Source: Cupriavidus phytohabitans (GTDB lineage Bacteria > Pseudomonadota > Gammaproteobacteria > Burkholderiales > Burkholderiaceae). From it: 64,000 nucleotides of DNA. Of the stretch, positions 1 to 8,083 are shown piece by piece (positions within the stretch are counted from its first letter, which is position 1; each line of letters opens with the position of its first letter). Where the stretch lies: contig NZ_AUFE01000026.1 of the NCBI RefSeq assembly GCF_000426345.1, forward strand, positions 23,116 through 87,115. Direction: 5' to 3'. The notes beneath the pieces were generated by a model that did no database searches, had not been told where the DNA came from, and was given only the letters and a program-made list of their open reading frames with translations. The position numbers and the translations under genes were made by a program.

Positions 1-1829
1 GCTACCTGGTACAGAAGCTGGTGCGCGCCGCCTTCGGCAACAACAACGTCGACACCTGCGCGCGCGTGTGCCATTCGCCCACCGGTTATGGCCTGAAGCA
101 GACGCTGGGCGAATCGGCCGGCACGCAGACCTTCAAGTCGGTGGAAAAGGCCGACGTGATCATGGTGATCGGCGCCAACCCGACCGACGGCCATCCGGTG
201 TTTGCCTCGCGCATGAAGAAGCGCCTGCGCGCCGGCGCGAAGCTGATCGTGGTCGATCCGCGCCGCATCGACCTGGTCGACTCGCCGCATATCCGCGCCG
301 ATTTCCACCTGCAACTGCGTCCGGGTACCAACGTCGCGCTGGTGACGTCGCTGGCACACGTGATCGTCACCGAAGGGCTGCTCAACGACGCCTTTATCGC
401 CGAGCGCTGCGAGGACCGCGCGTTCAACCAGTGGCGCGATTTTGTCGCGCTGGCGGAGAACTCGCCGGAAACGATGGAAAGCGTCACCGGCATCCCGGCG
501 GAACAACTGCGCGGCGCCGCGCGCCTGTACGCCACCGGCGGCAACGCCGCGATCTATTACGGCCTGGGCGTCACCGAGCATGCGCAGGGTTCGACCACCG
601 TGATGGGCATCGCCAACCTGGCCATGGCCACCGGCAATATCGGCCGCGAGGGCGTGGGCGTGAACCCGCTGCGCGGGCAGAACAACGTGCAGGGCTCGTG
701 CGATATCGGCTCGTTCCCGCATGAGCTGCCGGGCTATCGCCACGTATCGGACTCGACCGTGCGCGGCCTGTTCGAGGCCGCGTGGAATGTCGAGATCAGC
801 CCGGAGCCGGGCCTGCGCATCCCCAACATGTTCGAGGCCGCGCTTGGCGGCAGCTTCAAGGGCCTGTACTGCCAGGGCGAGGACATCGTCCAGTCCGACC
901 CGAACACGCAGCATGTGTCCGAAGCGCTGTCGTCGATGGAATGCATCGTGGTGCAGGACATTTTCCTGAACGAAACCGCCAAGTACGCGCACGTGTTCCT
1001 GCCGGGCTCGTCGTTCCTGGAAAAGGACGGCACCTTCACCAACGCGGAGCGCCGCATCTCGCGCGTGCGCAAGGTGATGCCGCCCAAGGCCGGCTACGCC
1101 GACTGGGAAGCCACCATCCTGCTGGCCAATGCGCTCGGCTACCCGATGGACTACACCCACCCGTCGCAGATCATGGACGAAATCGCGCGCCTGACGCCCA
1201 CGTTCTCCGGCGTCAGCTACAAGCGGCTGGACGAACTGGGCAGCATCCAGTGGCCCTGCAACGCCGATGCGCCGGAAGGCACGCCGACCATGCATATCGA
1301 CGCCTTCGTGCGCGGCAAGGGCAAGTTCATCATCACCAAGTATGTGCCGACCACCGAGAAAATCACGCGCGCCTTCCCGCTGATCCTGACCACCGGCCGC
1401 ATCCTGTCGCAGTACAACGTGGGCGCGCAGACGCGGCGCACGGACAACGTCTACTGGCACGCCGAGGACCGGCTGGAAATCCATCCGCACGACGCGGAAG
1501 AGCGCGGCATCAAGGATGGCGACTGGGTCGGCGTGCAGAGCCGCGCGGGCGATACGGTGCTGCGCGCCATTGTCAGCGAGCGCATGCAGCCGGGCGTGGT
1601 CTATACCACCTTCCACTTCCCGGAATCCGGCGCCAACGTGATCACCACCGACAACTCGGACTGGGCCACCAACTGTCCGGAATACAAGGTCACCGCGGTG
1701 CAGGTGATGCCGGTGGCGCAGCCGTCGGCCTGGCAGCAGCAGTACCACGACTTCAACGCGCAGCAACTGCAGTTGCTGGAAGCGGCCAGCGCGGACCCGA
1801 CACAAACCGCGGCGCAGGCCGCGAACTGA
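1..1829 (+). CDS. fdsA: NAD-dependent formate dehydrogenase alpha subunit, 3' part
   Basis: The gene enters from the left edge (reading frame begins at base 3), so its N-terminal FeS domains lie outside the window. The product is the catalytic molybdenum subunit of the soluble formate dehydrogenase that oxidises formate to CO2 and passes electrons to NAD+ through the diaphorase subunits. The segment holds the molybdopterin domain: the motif CARVCHSP contains the Cys-His pair expected at the metal (Cys codon at 69-71), followed by the GANPTDGHPVF dinucleotide-binding segment and the C-terminal molydopterin-dinucleotide domain (about 450-560 of the visible part). About 608 residues are visible; aligning the Cys to the family's position predicts a full protein near 960 residues, the FdsA size. 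fdhD and fdsD follow directly, as in the fdsGBACD operon of Cupriavidus necator. Confidence 0.96.
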   Translation, partial: YLVQKLVRAAFGNNNVDTCARVCHSPTGYGLKQTLGESAGTQTFKSVEKADVIMVIGANPTDGHPVFASRMKKRLRAGAKLIVVDPRRIDLVDSPHIRADFHLQLRPGTNVALVTSLAHVIVTEGLLNDAFIAERCEDRAFNQWRDFVALAENSPETMESVTGIPAEQLRGAARLYATGGNAAIYYGLGVTEHAQGSTTVMGIANLAMATGNIGREGVGVNPLRGQNNVQGSCDIGSFPHELPGYRHVSDSTVRGLFEAAWNVEISPEPGLRIPNMFEAALGGSFKGLYCQGEDIVQSDPNTQHVSEALSSMECIVVQDIFLNETAKYAHVFLPGSSFLEKDGTFTNAERRISRVRKVMPPKAGYADWEATILLANALGYPMDYTHPSQIMDEIARLTPTFSGVSYKRLDELGSIQWPCNADAPEGTPTMHIDAFVRGKGKFIITKYVPTTEKITRAFPLILTTGRILSQYNVGAQTRRTDNVYWHAEDRLEIHPHDAEERGIKDGDWVGVQSRAGDTVLRAIVSERMQPGVVYTTFHFPESGANVITTDNSDWATNCPEYKVTAVQVMPVAQPSAWQQQYHDFNAQQLQLLEAASADPTQTAAQAAN

Positions 1830-1844
1830 GCGGAGGGCGACATC

Positions 1845-2726
1845 ATGATGCGCTGCATGCAGTCACCACAGGCCCCTCCCGACACGTCGGCCATGCCGGA
1901 CGAGATGCCGACCCACAGCACCTTTGCCGTCAGCCGCTGGCGGCAGGGAGAGATCTCGCTCAGCCCCGACGAGGTCGCCGAGGAGGTGCCGGTCGCGCTG
2001 GAATACAACGGCATCTCGCATGCGGTGATGCTCGCCACGCCGGCCGACCTGGAGGACTTCGCGCTCGGCTTCAGCCTGAGCGAAGGCATCGTGCCGACGG
2101 CGCGCGATGTCTATGACATCGAAGTCGACATGCGCGAGCACGGCATCGCGGTGCGGCTGGAAATCGCCTCGGAAGCGTTCATGCGGTTGAAGGACCGCCG
2201 GCGCTCGCTGGCGGGGCGCACCGGCTGCGGGCTGTGCGGGACCGAATCGCTGGAGCAGGTGATGCGCACCCCGGCGCCGGTGCACAGCGCAGCCAGCTTC
2301 CATACCGACGTGATCCAGGCCGCGTTCGTGCAGCTCCAGTTGCGCCAGGCATTGCAGCACGACACCGGCGCCACCCACGCCGCCGCGTGGCTGCGTGCCG
2401 ATGGCCATGTATCGCTGGTGCGCGAAGACGTGGGGCGCCACAATGCGCTCGACAAGCTGGCCGGAGCGCTCGCGCGCAGCGTCGAGGACATCTCCACGGG
2501 CGCGGTCCTGGTCACCAGCCGGGCCAGCTACGAAATGGTGCTGAAGACCGCCGCCATCGGCGCCGGGGTGCTGGCGGCAGTGTCGGCGCCGACGGCGCTG
2601 GCGGTGCGGCTGGCCGAGCAGGCCAATGTCACGCTGGCCGGGTTCGTGCGCGCCGGCGCGCACGTGGTCTATGCCCATCCACAACGCCTGCAACACGGCC
2701 TGCAACACGAAGCGAGCCTCGCATGA
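1845..2726 (+). CDS. fdhD: formate dehydrogenase accessory sulfurtransferase FdhD (FdsC)
   Basis: FdhD family, 293 residues. Proteins of this family carry sulfur to the molybdenum cofactor of formate dehydrogenases, which is needed for activity. The diagnostic GRTGCGLCG motif with a CxxC pair lies near residue 125, and the conserved REDVGRHNALDKL and VTSRASYEM segments follow. The start ATG is 15 bases after the fdsA stop and is preceded by a GGAGGG-like ribosome binding site (gcggagggcgac). The next gene fdsD overlaps its stop by ATGA, so the three are co-translated. In Cupriavidus this gene is called fdsC. Confidence 0.95.
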   Translation: MMRCMQSPQAPPDTSAMPDEMPTHSTFAVSRWRQGEISLSPDEVAEEVPVALEYNGISHAVMLATPADLEDFALGFSLSEGIVPTARDVYDIEVDMREHGIAVRLEIASEAFMRLKDRRRSLAGRTGCGLCGTESLEQVMRTPAPVHSAASFHTDVIQAAFVQLQLRQALQHDTGATHAAAWLRADGHVSLVREDVGRHNALDKLAGALARSVEDISTGAVLVTSRASYEMVLKTAAIGAGVLAAVSAPTALAVRLAEQANVTLAGFVRAGAHVVYAHPQRLQHGLQHEASLA

Positions 2727-2947
2727 ACGTCGACAACCTGATCACCATGGCCAACCAGATCGGCAGCTTCTTCGAGGCGATGCCCGATCGCGAGGAGGCG
2801 GTCTCCGATATCGCCGGGCATATCAAGCGCTTCTGGGAGCCGCGCATGCGCAGGGCCTTGCTGGGGCACGTCGATAGCGAATCCGGCACCGGGCTGGACG
2901 CGATCGTCCAGGAAGCGCTGGCCCGGCATCGGAGCGTGCTGGAATAG
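2723..2947 (+). CDS. fdsD: formate dehydrogenase delta subunit
   Basis: A 74-residue protein matching the small delta subunit of NAD-linked formate dehydrogenases. It is cytoplasmic and mostly helical, with an N-terminal stretch MNVDNLITMANQIGSFFEAM and a central IAGHIKRFWEPRMR motif that is the family signature. The exact role is unsettled; it is thought to help assembly or stability of the FdsABG complex. The start ATG overlaps the fdhD stop (ATGA), which argues for translational coupling, and the gene closes the fds operon. Confidence 0.93.
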   Translation: MNVDNLITMANQIGSFFEAMPDREEAVSDIAGHIKRFWEPRMRRALLGHVDSESGTGLDAIVQEALARHRSVLE

Positions 2948-2981
2948 CGCAGTCCGCCCGCGATCCGGTAAACCAGGGTCG

Positions 2982-3692
2982 CTAGCTGCTGCTGCCGTAT
3001 TCCAGCTTCGGATACCAGTCGCCGCCGCGGCCTTCGGGCGTGGTATCCAGCAACGTCCAGAGGGGGTCGAGGTCCGGCGCGCCGCGCGGATCCTGTCCGG
3101 GGTCGGCCGTGAGGGCATACATCTCGCCGCTCCAGAAGTGCCGGATCTTGCCGTCGCGGCGCGTGAAGACCGTGTAGCCAGGCACGTCACCGTCTTCCGG
3201 GCTGACATAGTCGCGCGTGAATGCGCCGTCGACGTCGGCATAGACCTTCAGCCTGGTCCAGCCGCGCTCCTTCTTCGCCCGCAGCAGGCGTTCGACCGGC
3301 GAGCGGGCCACCATTGCCAGCGCCACGCGCTGCTCGATATCAGGCACCTTGTGGTCCCATGATCCCATCAGCGATGTGCACATCGGGCAAGGCCGTTCGC
3401 GCTGCGGCCCGAACATGTAGCTGTAGACCACCAGGGTGTCCCTGTCGCCGAACAGGTCTTCCAGCGTCACGGGACCGTGTTCGCCCTGGAAGGTGTAGCG
3501 CCTGGTGACTTCGCCGCCGGGCGGCAGCTTGCGGCGTTGCGCGGCAACGCGTTCGATATGCCGCCGCAGTTCGATCTCTTCGGCCAGCAGCGCATTGCGC
3601 GCCTTGCGGTACTCGGCACTTTCGTTGGGGAAATGAACCGGATTGCGTTGCGCCAGGTCCGCGGCCGGGGTGAGTGTTGACTTGTCTTCCAT
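2982..3692 (-). CDS. DUF899 family thioredoxin-fold protein
   Basis: 236 residues. The sequence matches the DUF899 family of thioredoxin-like proteins: an early PNESAEYRKARNALLAEEIELRRHIE helix, the segment TLVVYSYMFGPQRERPCPMCTS (a CPMC pair sits at the place of a redox CxxC, near residue 105-108), and a C-terminal FWSGEMY. No signal peptide is visible, so it is probably cytoplasmic. The start at 3692 is preferred over an upstream in-frame ATG because AAGGAGGG lies directly upstream. The biochemical function of the family is not established. It is convergent with fdsD and separated from it by 34 bases. Confidence 0.85.
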   Translation of the reverse strand: MEDKSTLTPAADLAQRNPVHFPNESAEYRKARNALLAEEIELRRHIERVAAQRRKLPPGGEVTRRYTFQGEHGPVTLEDLFGDRDTLVVYSYMFGPQRERPCPMCTSLMGSWDHKVPDIEQRVALAMVARSPVERLLRAKKERGWTRLKVYADVDGAFTRDYVSPEDGDVPGYTVFTRRDGKIRHFWSGEMYALTADPGQDPRGAPDLDPLWTLLDTTPEGRGGDWYPKLEYGSSS

Positions 3693-3835
3693 GTCGGCCC
3701 TCCTTGTCAGGCTAGCGTCTTGGAACAGCCATGCAAGGTGCGCTGCCCGCCACCAGGCGGGCGCCGCGGATGGCATGGCCCGTCATGGTTGGTGCGCGTC
3801 CGGCCCGGAATCGTTCCCACGCCGGGCGTCGGGCA

Positions 3836-4531
3836 TCACTTCAGGCGCAAGGGCTCCAGCAGCGCCCCGTCATATTCGGGATGCGAAATCCTGCCCAGCT
3901 CCAGCATGCGCCGCAGGATATAGACCTGCCGCTGCCGCGCCCGGCGCGGATTGGCGACCGGGTTGTTCGCCGAGGGTGCCTTGGGCAGGCCGGCCAGCAT
4001 CGCTGATTCGGCCAGCGACAGTTGCGCCAGCGGCTTGCCGAAATAGGTCCGCGCCGCATCGGCGAAGCCATATGCGCCCTGGCCGAGATAGATCTTGTTC
4101 AGGTACAGCTCGAGGATCTCGTCCTTGCTCAGCGCGTCCTCGATTTGGTATGACAGCAGCACCTCGTACAGCTTGCGCGTATAGGTCTTGTCGCGCGACA
4201 GGTAGAAGTTGCGCGCCACCTGCATGGTGATGGTCGATGCGCCCTGCGACAGGTCGTCCGAGAGGTTGGCGACGCCCGCGCGGACCACGCCGACGTAGTC
4301 GATGCCGTCATGCACGTAGAAGCGCTCGTCCTCGATCGCCACCACGGCGTCGATCAGCTCGCGCGGATAGCGCGACAGCGGGACATAGCCAGCGGTGCGG
4401 CGGAAATCCGTCAGCGCCTCCAGCGACGGCAGCTGCCGCTGGACGGCGAGGAGGGCAACGGTGGCAAGCAGCGCGCCCCCGACCACGGCGAGCACCAGCA
4501 GCTTGGCGAAGGCGGACCAGAGACTTTTCAT
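3836..4531 (-). CDS. GT51-only peptidoglycan glycosyltransferase (PBP1A-type, no transpeptidase domain)
   Basis: 231 residues: one N-terminal membrane anchor (about residues 9-30) followed by a glycosyltransferase family 51 domain. The catalytic glutamate motif AIEDERFYVHDGID, the QGASTITMQVARN motif, RKLYEVLLSYQIE and the LYLNKIYLGQGAYGF motif are intact. Such enzymes polymerise lipid II into glycan strands on the periplasmic face. The domain looks more like the front part of PBP1A than MtgA, but the protein stops directly after the GT51 domain, with no penicillin-binding transpeptidase domain following. It may be a monofunctional paralogue accessory to the bifunctional PBPs. An ordinary mtgA is presumably elsewhere. 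Confidence 0.88.
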   Translation of the reverse strand: MKSLWSAFAKLLVLAVVGGALLATVALLAVQRQLPSLEALTDFRRTAGYVPLSRYPRELIDAVVAIEDERFYVHDGIDYVGVVRAGVANLSDDLSQGASTITMQVARNFYLSRDKTYTRKLYEVLLSYQIEDALSKDEILELYLNKIYLGQGAYGFADAARTYFGKPLAQLSLAESAMLAGLPKAPSANNPVANPRRARQRQVYILRRMLELGRISHPEYDGALLEPLRLK

Positions 4532-4612
4532 GCGGCGTATTGTGCCAGCCGCGGGCGGCGCGGAGCGAGTCCCTGCTGTCCCTCTCGCGCGCGGCGGGTG
4601 GTGCCGCGGAGG

Positions 4613-4852
4613 TCAGCCCTTTGGTACCGGTACGCCCGCCGCCTGTGCCAGCTGTTCCAGGTTGCGCCAGATCGCCGGGTTGATGTCGATGGCGTCGGCC
4701 GCATGCTCCCGGTTGGCCGCCTCGAACTCGCCCGGATACTGCACGCGGTCGAATCCCGGCGCCGTCGGTGTGTCGTGCAGGCATTTGACGAACGCCTCCA
4801 CCTCCGCGCTTTCCCGGCTCAGGCCGAGGTCAATACGCCGTGAGGAGTCCAT
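4613..4852 (-). pseudogene. short ORF resembling the C-terminus of an Ldh-family dehydrogenase
   Basis: 79 codons with an AGGGAGA-like site before ATG at 4852. The body (FDRVQYPGEFEAAN followed by IDINPAIWRNLEQLAQ and AGVPVP) resembles the last 60 residues of malate/L-lactate dehydrogenases of the Ldh type, where a PGE motif, an acidic-hydrophobic segment and a Trp-containing helix close the protein. The rest of such an enzyme (about 350 residues) is absent. A fragment resembling the N-terminus of the same family lies head-to-head on the other strand at 4851-4950. I read it as debris of a lost gene, although a functional small protein cannot be excluded. Confidence 0.5.
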
Positions 4853-4950
4853 GATGAAACTCTCCCTTGATTCCGCCCGCCGTTTTGCGCGCGACCTGCT
4901 GGTGGCGCAGTCGGTACCCGAGGACATCGCCGACGACGCATGGCGTCCTC
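4851..4950 (+). pseudogene. N-terminal remnant of an Ldh-family (malate/lactate) dehydrogenase gene
   Basis: A GAGGAG ribosome binding site precedes ATGATG and about 30 codons (KLSLDSARRFARDLLVAQ, then SVPEDIADDAW) that look like the first helix of Ldh-type NAD(P)-dependent dehydrogenases. Homology ends abruptly inside an 11-bp triplicate repeat (4940-4972), and the frame then runs antisense through the transporter gene. This is best explained as the scar of a deletion or inversion that removed the gene body. Confidence 0.5.
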
Positions 4951-4972
4951 ATGGCGTCCTCATGGCGCCCTC
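4940..4972. repeat. 11-bp tandem repeat, three copies
   Basis: Three successive units ATGGCGTCCTC, ATGGCGTCCTC and ATGGCGCCCTC. The third unit runs into the stop codon of the DASS transporter on the minus strand. The array sits where the Ldh-like N-terminal remnant loses homology, so it may mark the rearrangement junction. Confidence 0.85.
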
Positions 4973-6509
4973 ATACCCAGCCCAGCCAGCGCCAGTACGT
5001 TGCCGCGAACAGCAGCATCAGGGCATAGCCGACGATGGTGATCGGGATGCCGATGCGCGCGAACTGGCGGCCATTGAAGGTCTCGGTGCCCAGGCACACC
5101 ATGTTCTGCGGCGCGTTGATCGGCAGGATAAAGCCGAAGCTCACGGTAAAGCCCAGCAGCATGGTGATGCCGACGCGGTTGATGTCGCCCGGCAGTGTCT
5201 GCAGCACCGAGATCAGGATCGGCAGCAGCGCCGCGGTCAGTGCGGTGGCGCTGGCAAAGCCCAGGTGGATCAGGATCAGGAATGCCGCCAGGATGGCGAA
5301 CACCACCACCGCGCCCTGCGTGGCCAGGCCGGAATGCGTCACCACGAACTCGCCGAGCCACTGGCCGGCCTTGGTGGACAGCAGCGCCGTGCCCAGGCTG
5401 ATGCCAACGCCGAACACGATCAGCGTGCCCCACGGCGTGCGCTGCTGCATGGTCTTCCAGTCCATCACGCCGATGCGCGGCAGCATCAGGATCACCAGGC
5501 CCACAAAGGTTACCGTGGCGGTATCGAAGCTGTGCAGCTTGCCTTCGGTGGCCCAGAACAGCAGCAGGCCGATCGACACCGCGGCCAGCCGCTTCTGCGG
5601 GGCGGTCATCGGCCCCAGGACGGCCAGTTCGCGCTGCACGGCTTCCTTGCCGCCGGGAATGGCTTCGGTCTCGGGCGGCAGCAGCCAGCGCACCAGGAAG
5701 AAAAGCACCACCGACATGACCATCGCCCATGGCGCGCCCGCGATCAGCCATTGCAGCCACGTGATCCGCTCACCGAGCAGCTTGTCCATGAATCCCACCG
5801 TCAGCAGGTTCTGCGCGGCGGCGGTCTGGATGCCGACGTTCCAGATGCTGGTGGCCTGCGCCACCGTGATCATGATGCCGGCGGCGATATTCGATTTCTT
5901 GTCGACGCCGAACGCGGCGATCACGCCCATCATGATCGGCACCACGCAGGCGCTGCGCGCGGTGGCGCTCGGCACCACCAGGCTCAGCGCGATGGTGACG
6001 GCGATCGTGCCGACCAGGATGCGGCGCGTGCTGGTGCCGATGGCCGACAGCGTCACCAGCGCGATGCGCCGGTCCAGCCCGGTCACGGTCATGGCCGCGG
6101 AAATGAACAGCGCCGCAGCCACCAGCGCCAGCGCGGTGTTGGAGAAACCGGCCAGCGCCATGCCCAGCGCCCGGGAGGTGCCGTACTGCACGCTGGGATC
6201 GTTGACCGTCGGCGCGAAGCCGATCAATCCGGCCATCAGCGACGTGATCATGATCGCGCTGGTCTCGTACGAGACCGCCTCGGTGATCCACACCACGATG
6301 GCGAAGGCAAGGATGGCCAGCATGCGCTGGCCGGCAATGGTCAGGCCTTCGGGCTGCGGGATCGCGAGTACGCCGAGCAGCACGGCGACGGCGACGAACA
6401 GGCCCCAGTGCAGCGTCATCTTGGGCGCGGCGGCGCTGGCGGTTGCAGCGGTAGCCGGGTCCGTGGGCGGAGCGGGTGAGGCAGGGGAAGCGTGAGAGGT
6501 ATCGGGCAT
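4971..6509 (-). CDS. DASS (SLC13) family anion permease
   Basis: 512 residues with about 12 predicted membrane segments from residue 33 on. It belongs to the divalent anion:sodium symporter/anion permease family, which imports C4-dicarboxylates, citrate, sulfate or similar anions. Visible family features are the VWITEAVSYETSAIMI region, the GFSNTALALV turn (an SNT-like motif) near residue 110, SLVVPSATARSACVVPIM, and a second repeat half with WGTLIVFGVGISLGTAL and LPINAPQNMV. The ATG at 6509 is chosen over an upstream in-frame one because AAAGGA precedes it and the upstream residues are low-complexity. The substrate cannot be read from sequence. The adjacent debris of a malate/lactate dehydrogenase-type gene hints at a hydroxy-dicarboxylate. 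Confidence 0.88.
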   Translation of the reverse strand: MPDTSHASPASPAPPTDPATAATASAAAPKMTLHWGLFVAVAVLLGVLAIPQPEGLTIAGQRMLAILAFAIVVWITEAVSYETSAIMITSLMAGLIGFAPTVNDPSVQYGTSRALGMALAGFSNTALALVAAALFISAAMTVTGLDRRIALVTLSAIGTSTRRILVGTIAVTIALSLVVPSATARSACVVPIMMGVIAAFGVDKKSNIAAGIMITVAQATSIWNVGIQTAAAQNLLTVGFMDKLLGERITWLQWLIAGAPWAMVMSVVLFFLVRWLLPPETEAIPGGKEAVQRELAVLGPMTAPQKRLAAVSIGLLLFWATEGKLHSFDTATVTFVGLVILMLPRIGVMDWKTMQQRTPWGTLIVFGVGISLGTALLSTKAGQWLGEFVVTHSGLATQGAVVVFAILAAFLILIHLGFASATALTAALLPILISVLQTLPGDINRVGITMLLGFTVSFGFILPINAPQNMVCLGTETFNGRQFARIGIPITIVGYALMLLFAATYWRWLGWV

Positions 6510-6931
6510 CGCCGTTATCCTTTTCGTTGACGATCCTTGTCGAATATCTCGACACGGCGCTCGACACGGCGTACTGGCGATCCGGTGCGGCGGGCCGGCA
6601 ACCGGGCCGGCGAGGCATTGTCGGCCGCGAGGCGGCATCCGCGTCTGGCTTGCTCCAGCGGCCGGGCTTCTGGCCTGGCCGCCGCGTTCGACATGATAGG
6701 AATTGTCCGAGCCGGCAGGGGGTGATGTCGAGGTTTCCAAGTGCCTCATTGCGCCAGCAATGATTCAGATCAAGTTCTGCTTCGGACGGCGAAATCTTGC
6801 GGCGGATTTGTTATCCCATCTGTAAAGGCAGGCGCCACAAGGCGTGGCGGGCGATGCGGCGCACGCGCCGCCGGGGCCGCCCAGCCAGGTGATGCATGCG
6901 TCGGGGCGATCTGAAATAATTGGAGCCGATG
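6510..6931. promoter_or_regulatory. divergent intergenic region with an FNR-like box
   Basis: No gene is supported in these 422 bases between the DASS permease (minus) and the RRM-like gene (plus). At 6760-6773 the minus strand reads TTGAT-CTGA-ATCAT, nine of ten positions of the FNR/ANR consensus TTGAT-N4-ATCAA. This could give oxygen control to one of the flanking genes; that is inference from a single site. Confidence 0.4.
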
Positions 6932-7177
6932 ATGAAGGTTTTAGTACGCGGGCTGAAGGCAGGACTCAGCGCCACGGCGCTGCGCCAGGCACTGGCGAAG
7001 TACGCCAGCATCCGCTCGGTCGAGCTGGTCGAGGCCGGCGACCCGAAGCGTCCGTGGGCCTGGGTCGATATCGACGCCAGCGCGCTGGCGGTGTGGAAGC
7101 TGGTGGCGCGGCTGGACCGGCGCTATGTCGCCGGCTGCCACCTGCGCTGGCATGTGCCGGCCTACCGCTGCCGCTGA
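6932..7177 (+). CDS. small RRM-like (RNA-recognition-motif fold) protein
   Basis: 81 residues. The order of predicted elements is beta-alpha-beta-beta-alpha-beta, with KVLVRGL at the place of RNP2 and RPWAWVDI at the place of RNP1, and a C-terminal GCHLRWHVPAY strand, as in short bacterial RRM proteins. It would be a cytoplasmic single-domain nucleic-acid-binding protein, but the aromatic residues typical of RNA binding are only partly present, so the assignment is tentative. GGAG at 6922-6925 is correctly spaced for the ATG at 6932; an ATG at 6929 is the alternative. Confidence 0.6.
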   Translation: MKVLVRGLKAGLSATALRQALAKYASIRSVELVEAGDPKRPWAWVDIDASALAVWKLVARLDRRYVAGCHLRWHVPAYRCR

Positions 7178-7248
7178 CTCTGGCCGCTGACCTTGGATTC
7201 ACGCGGCTGCCGGGTCCGCATCGATAAAAAAACAGTCAGGGAGCAACA

Positions 7249-8070
7249 ATGAACAAATGGTTCCGATGGGCGTTTCCACAGGGCCACGCGGTCGTGTCGC
7301 CAGGACCGGCGGCACCGGACAGCACGGCCGGCAACGCGGCGCTGGAATTCGACACCATCAGCAATGCGCGTGACCTTGGCGGCCTGCGCGGTGCCGCCGG
7401 ACGCCGCGTGCGCAGCGGCCGGCTGTATCGCAGCGGCAACCCGGCGCTGGCCAGCACGGCCGACCTGGACCGGCTGCATGCGCTCGATCTCGACGTGGTG
7501 GTCGACTTCCGCTCTCCCGGCGAGAAGTCGCCGGACGAGGCCGGCTTCGGTGCGCGCTTCAACTGGGTGGCGGTGCCGGTGCTGGACGGCAGCATGGCGA
7601 TGGACGTGCTCATGCCGCGCCTGCGCGCCAGCACCCCGGCGCAGATCGACGGCTTCATGCTGGAGGTCTACCGCGATTTCCCGGTGCGCTACCGCGACGC
7701 CTTCGGCGGCTTCATGCAGACCGCGCAAGAGGGCAAGACGCTGCTGTTCCACTGCACCGCGGGCAAGGACCGCACCGGCTTTGCCTCGCTGCTGCTTCTG
7801 TCGGCGCTGGGCGTGGCGCAGGACGATATCCTGGCCAATTACCTGGAATCGAACCAGCGCAATGCACGCTTCAACGAAACGGCGCTGGCGCGCATGGCGC
7901 GGCTGGGTGTAAGCGCCGAGGCCATGATGCCGCTGCTTGAGGTCCGTGCCAGCTATCTCGATGCCTCGCTGCAGGCGATCGAGCAGGGCTGGGGCAGCGT
8001 CGACAACTACCTGGGCGATGCGCTTGCCGTCGACGTCGCGCAGCTGCGCGCGCACTACCTGGAAGGCTGA
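7249..8070 (+). CDS. tyrosine-protein phosphatase, DSP/Y_phosphatase3 family
   Basis: 273 residues. The protein carries the cysteine phosphatase P-loop HCTAGKDRTGF at residues 168-178 (nucleophile Cys169), the opening motif NARDLGGLRG typical of the family, GRLYRSGNPA, and the general-acid-region aspartate in VVDFRSPGEK. No clear signal peptide is seen. These enzymes dephosphorylate tyrosine or phosphoinositide substrates; the physiological target is unknown. The gene precedes modE by only 13 bases, so the two may share a transcript, though no functional link to molybdate is obvious. Confidence 0.88.
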   Translation: MNKWFRWAFPQGHAVVSPGPAAPDSTAGNAALEFDTISNARDLGGLRGAAGRRVRSGRLYRSGNPALASTADLDRLHALDLDVVVDFRSPGEKSPDEAGFGARFNWVAVPVLDGSMAMDVLMPRLRASTPAQIDGFMLEVYRDFPVRYRDAFGGFMQTAQEGKTLLFHCTAGKDRTGFASLLLLSALGVAQDDILANYLESNQRNARFNETALARMARLGVSAEAMMPLLEVRASYLDASLQAIEQGWGSVDNYLGDALAVDVAQLRAHYLEG

Positions 8071-8083
8071 GGAACGGCGACCC

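Noticed and set aside
782..2116. A 444-codon open frame overlapping fdsA and fdhD
   Set aside because: It is an Arg/Ala/Gly-rich alternate frame of well-recognised genes.
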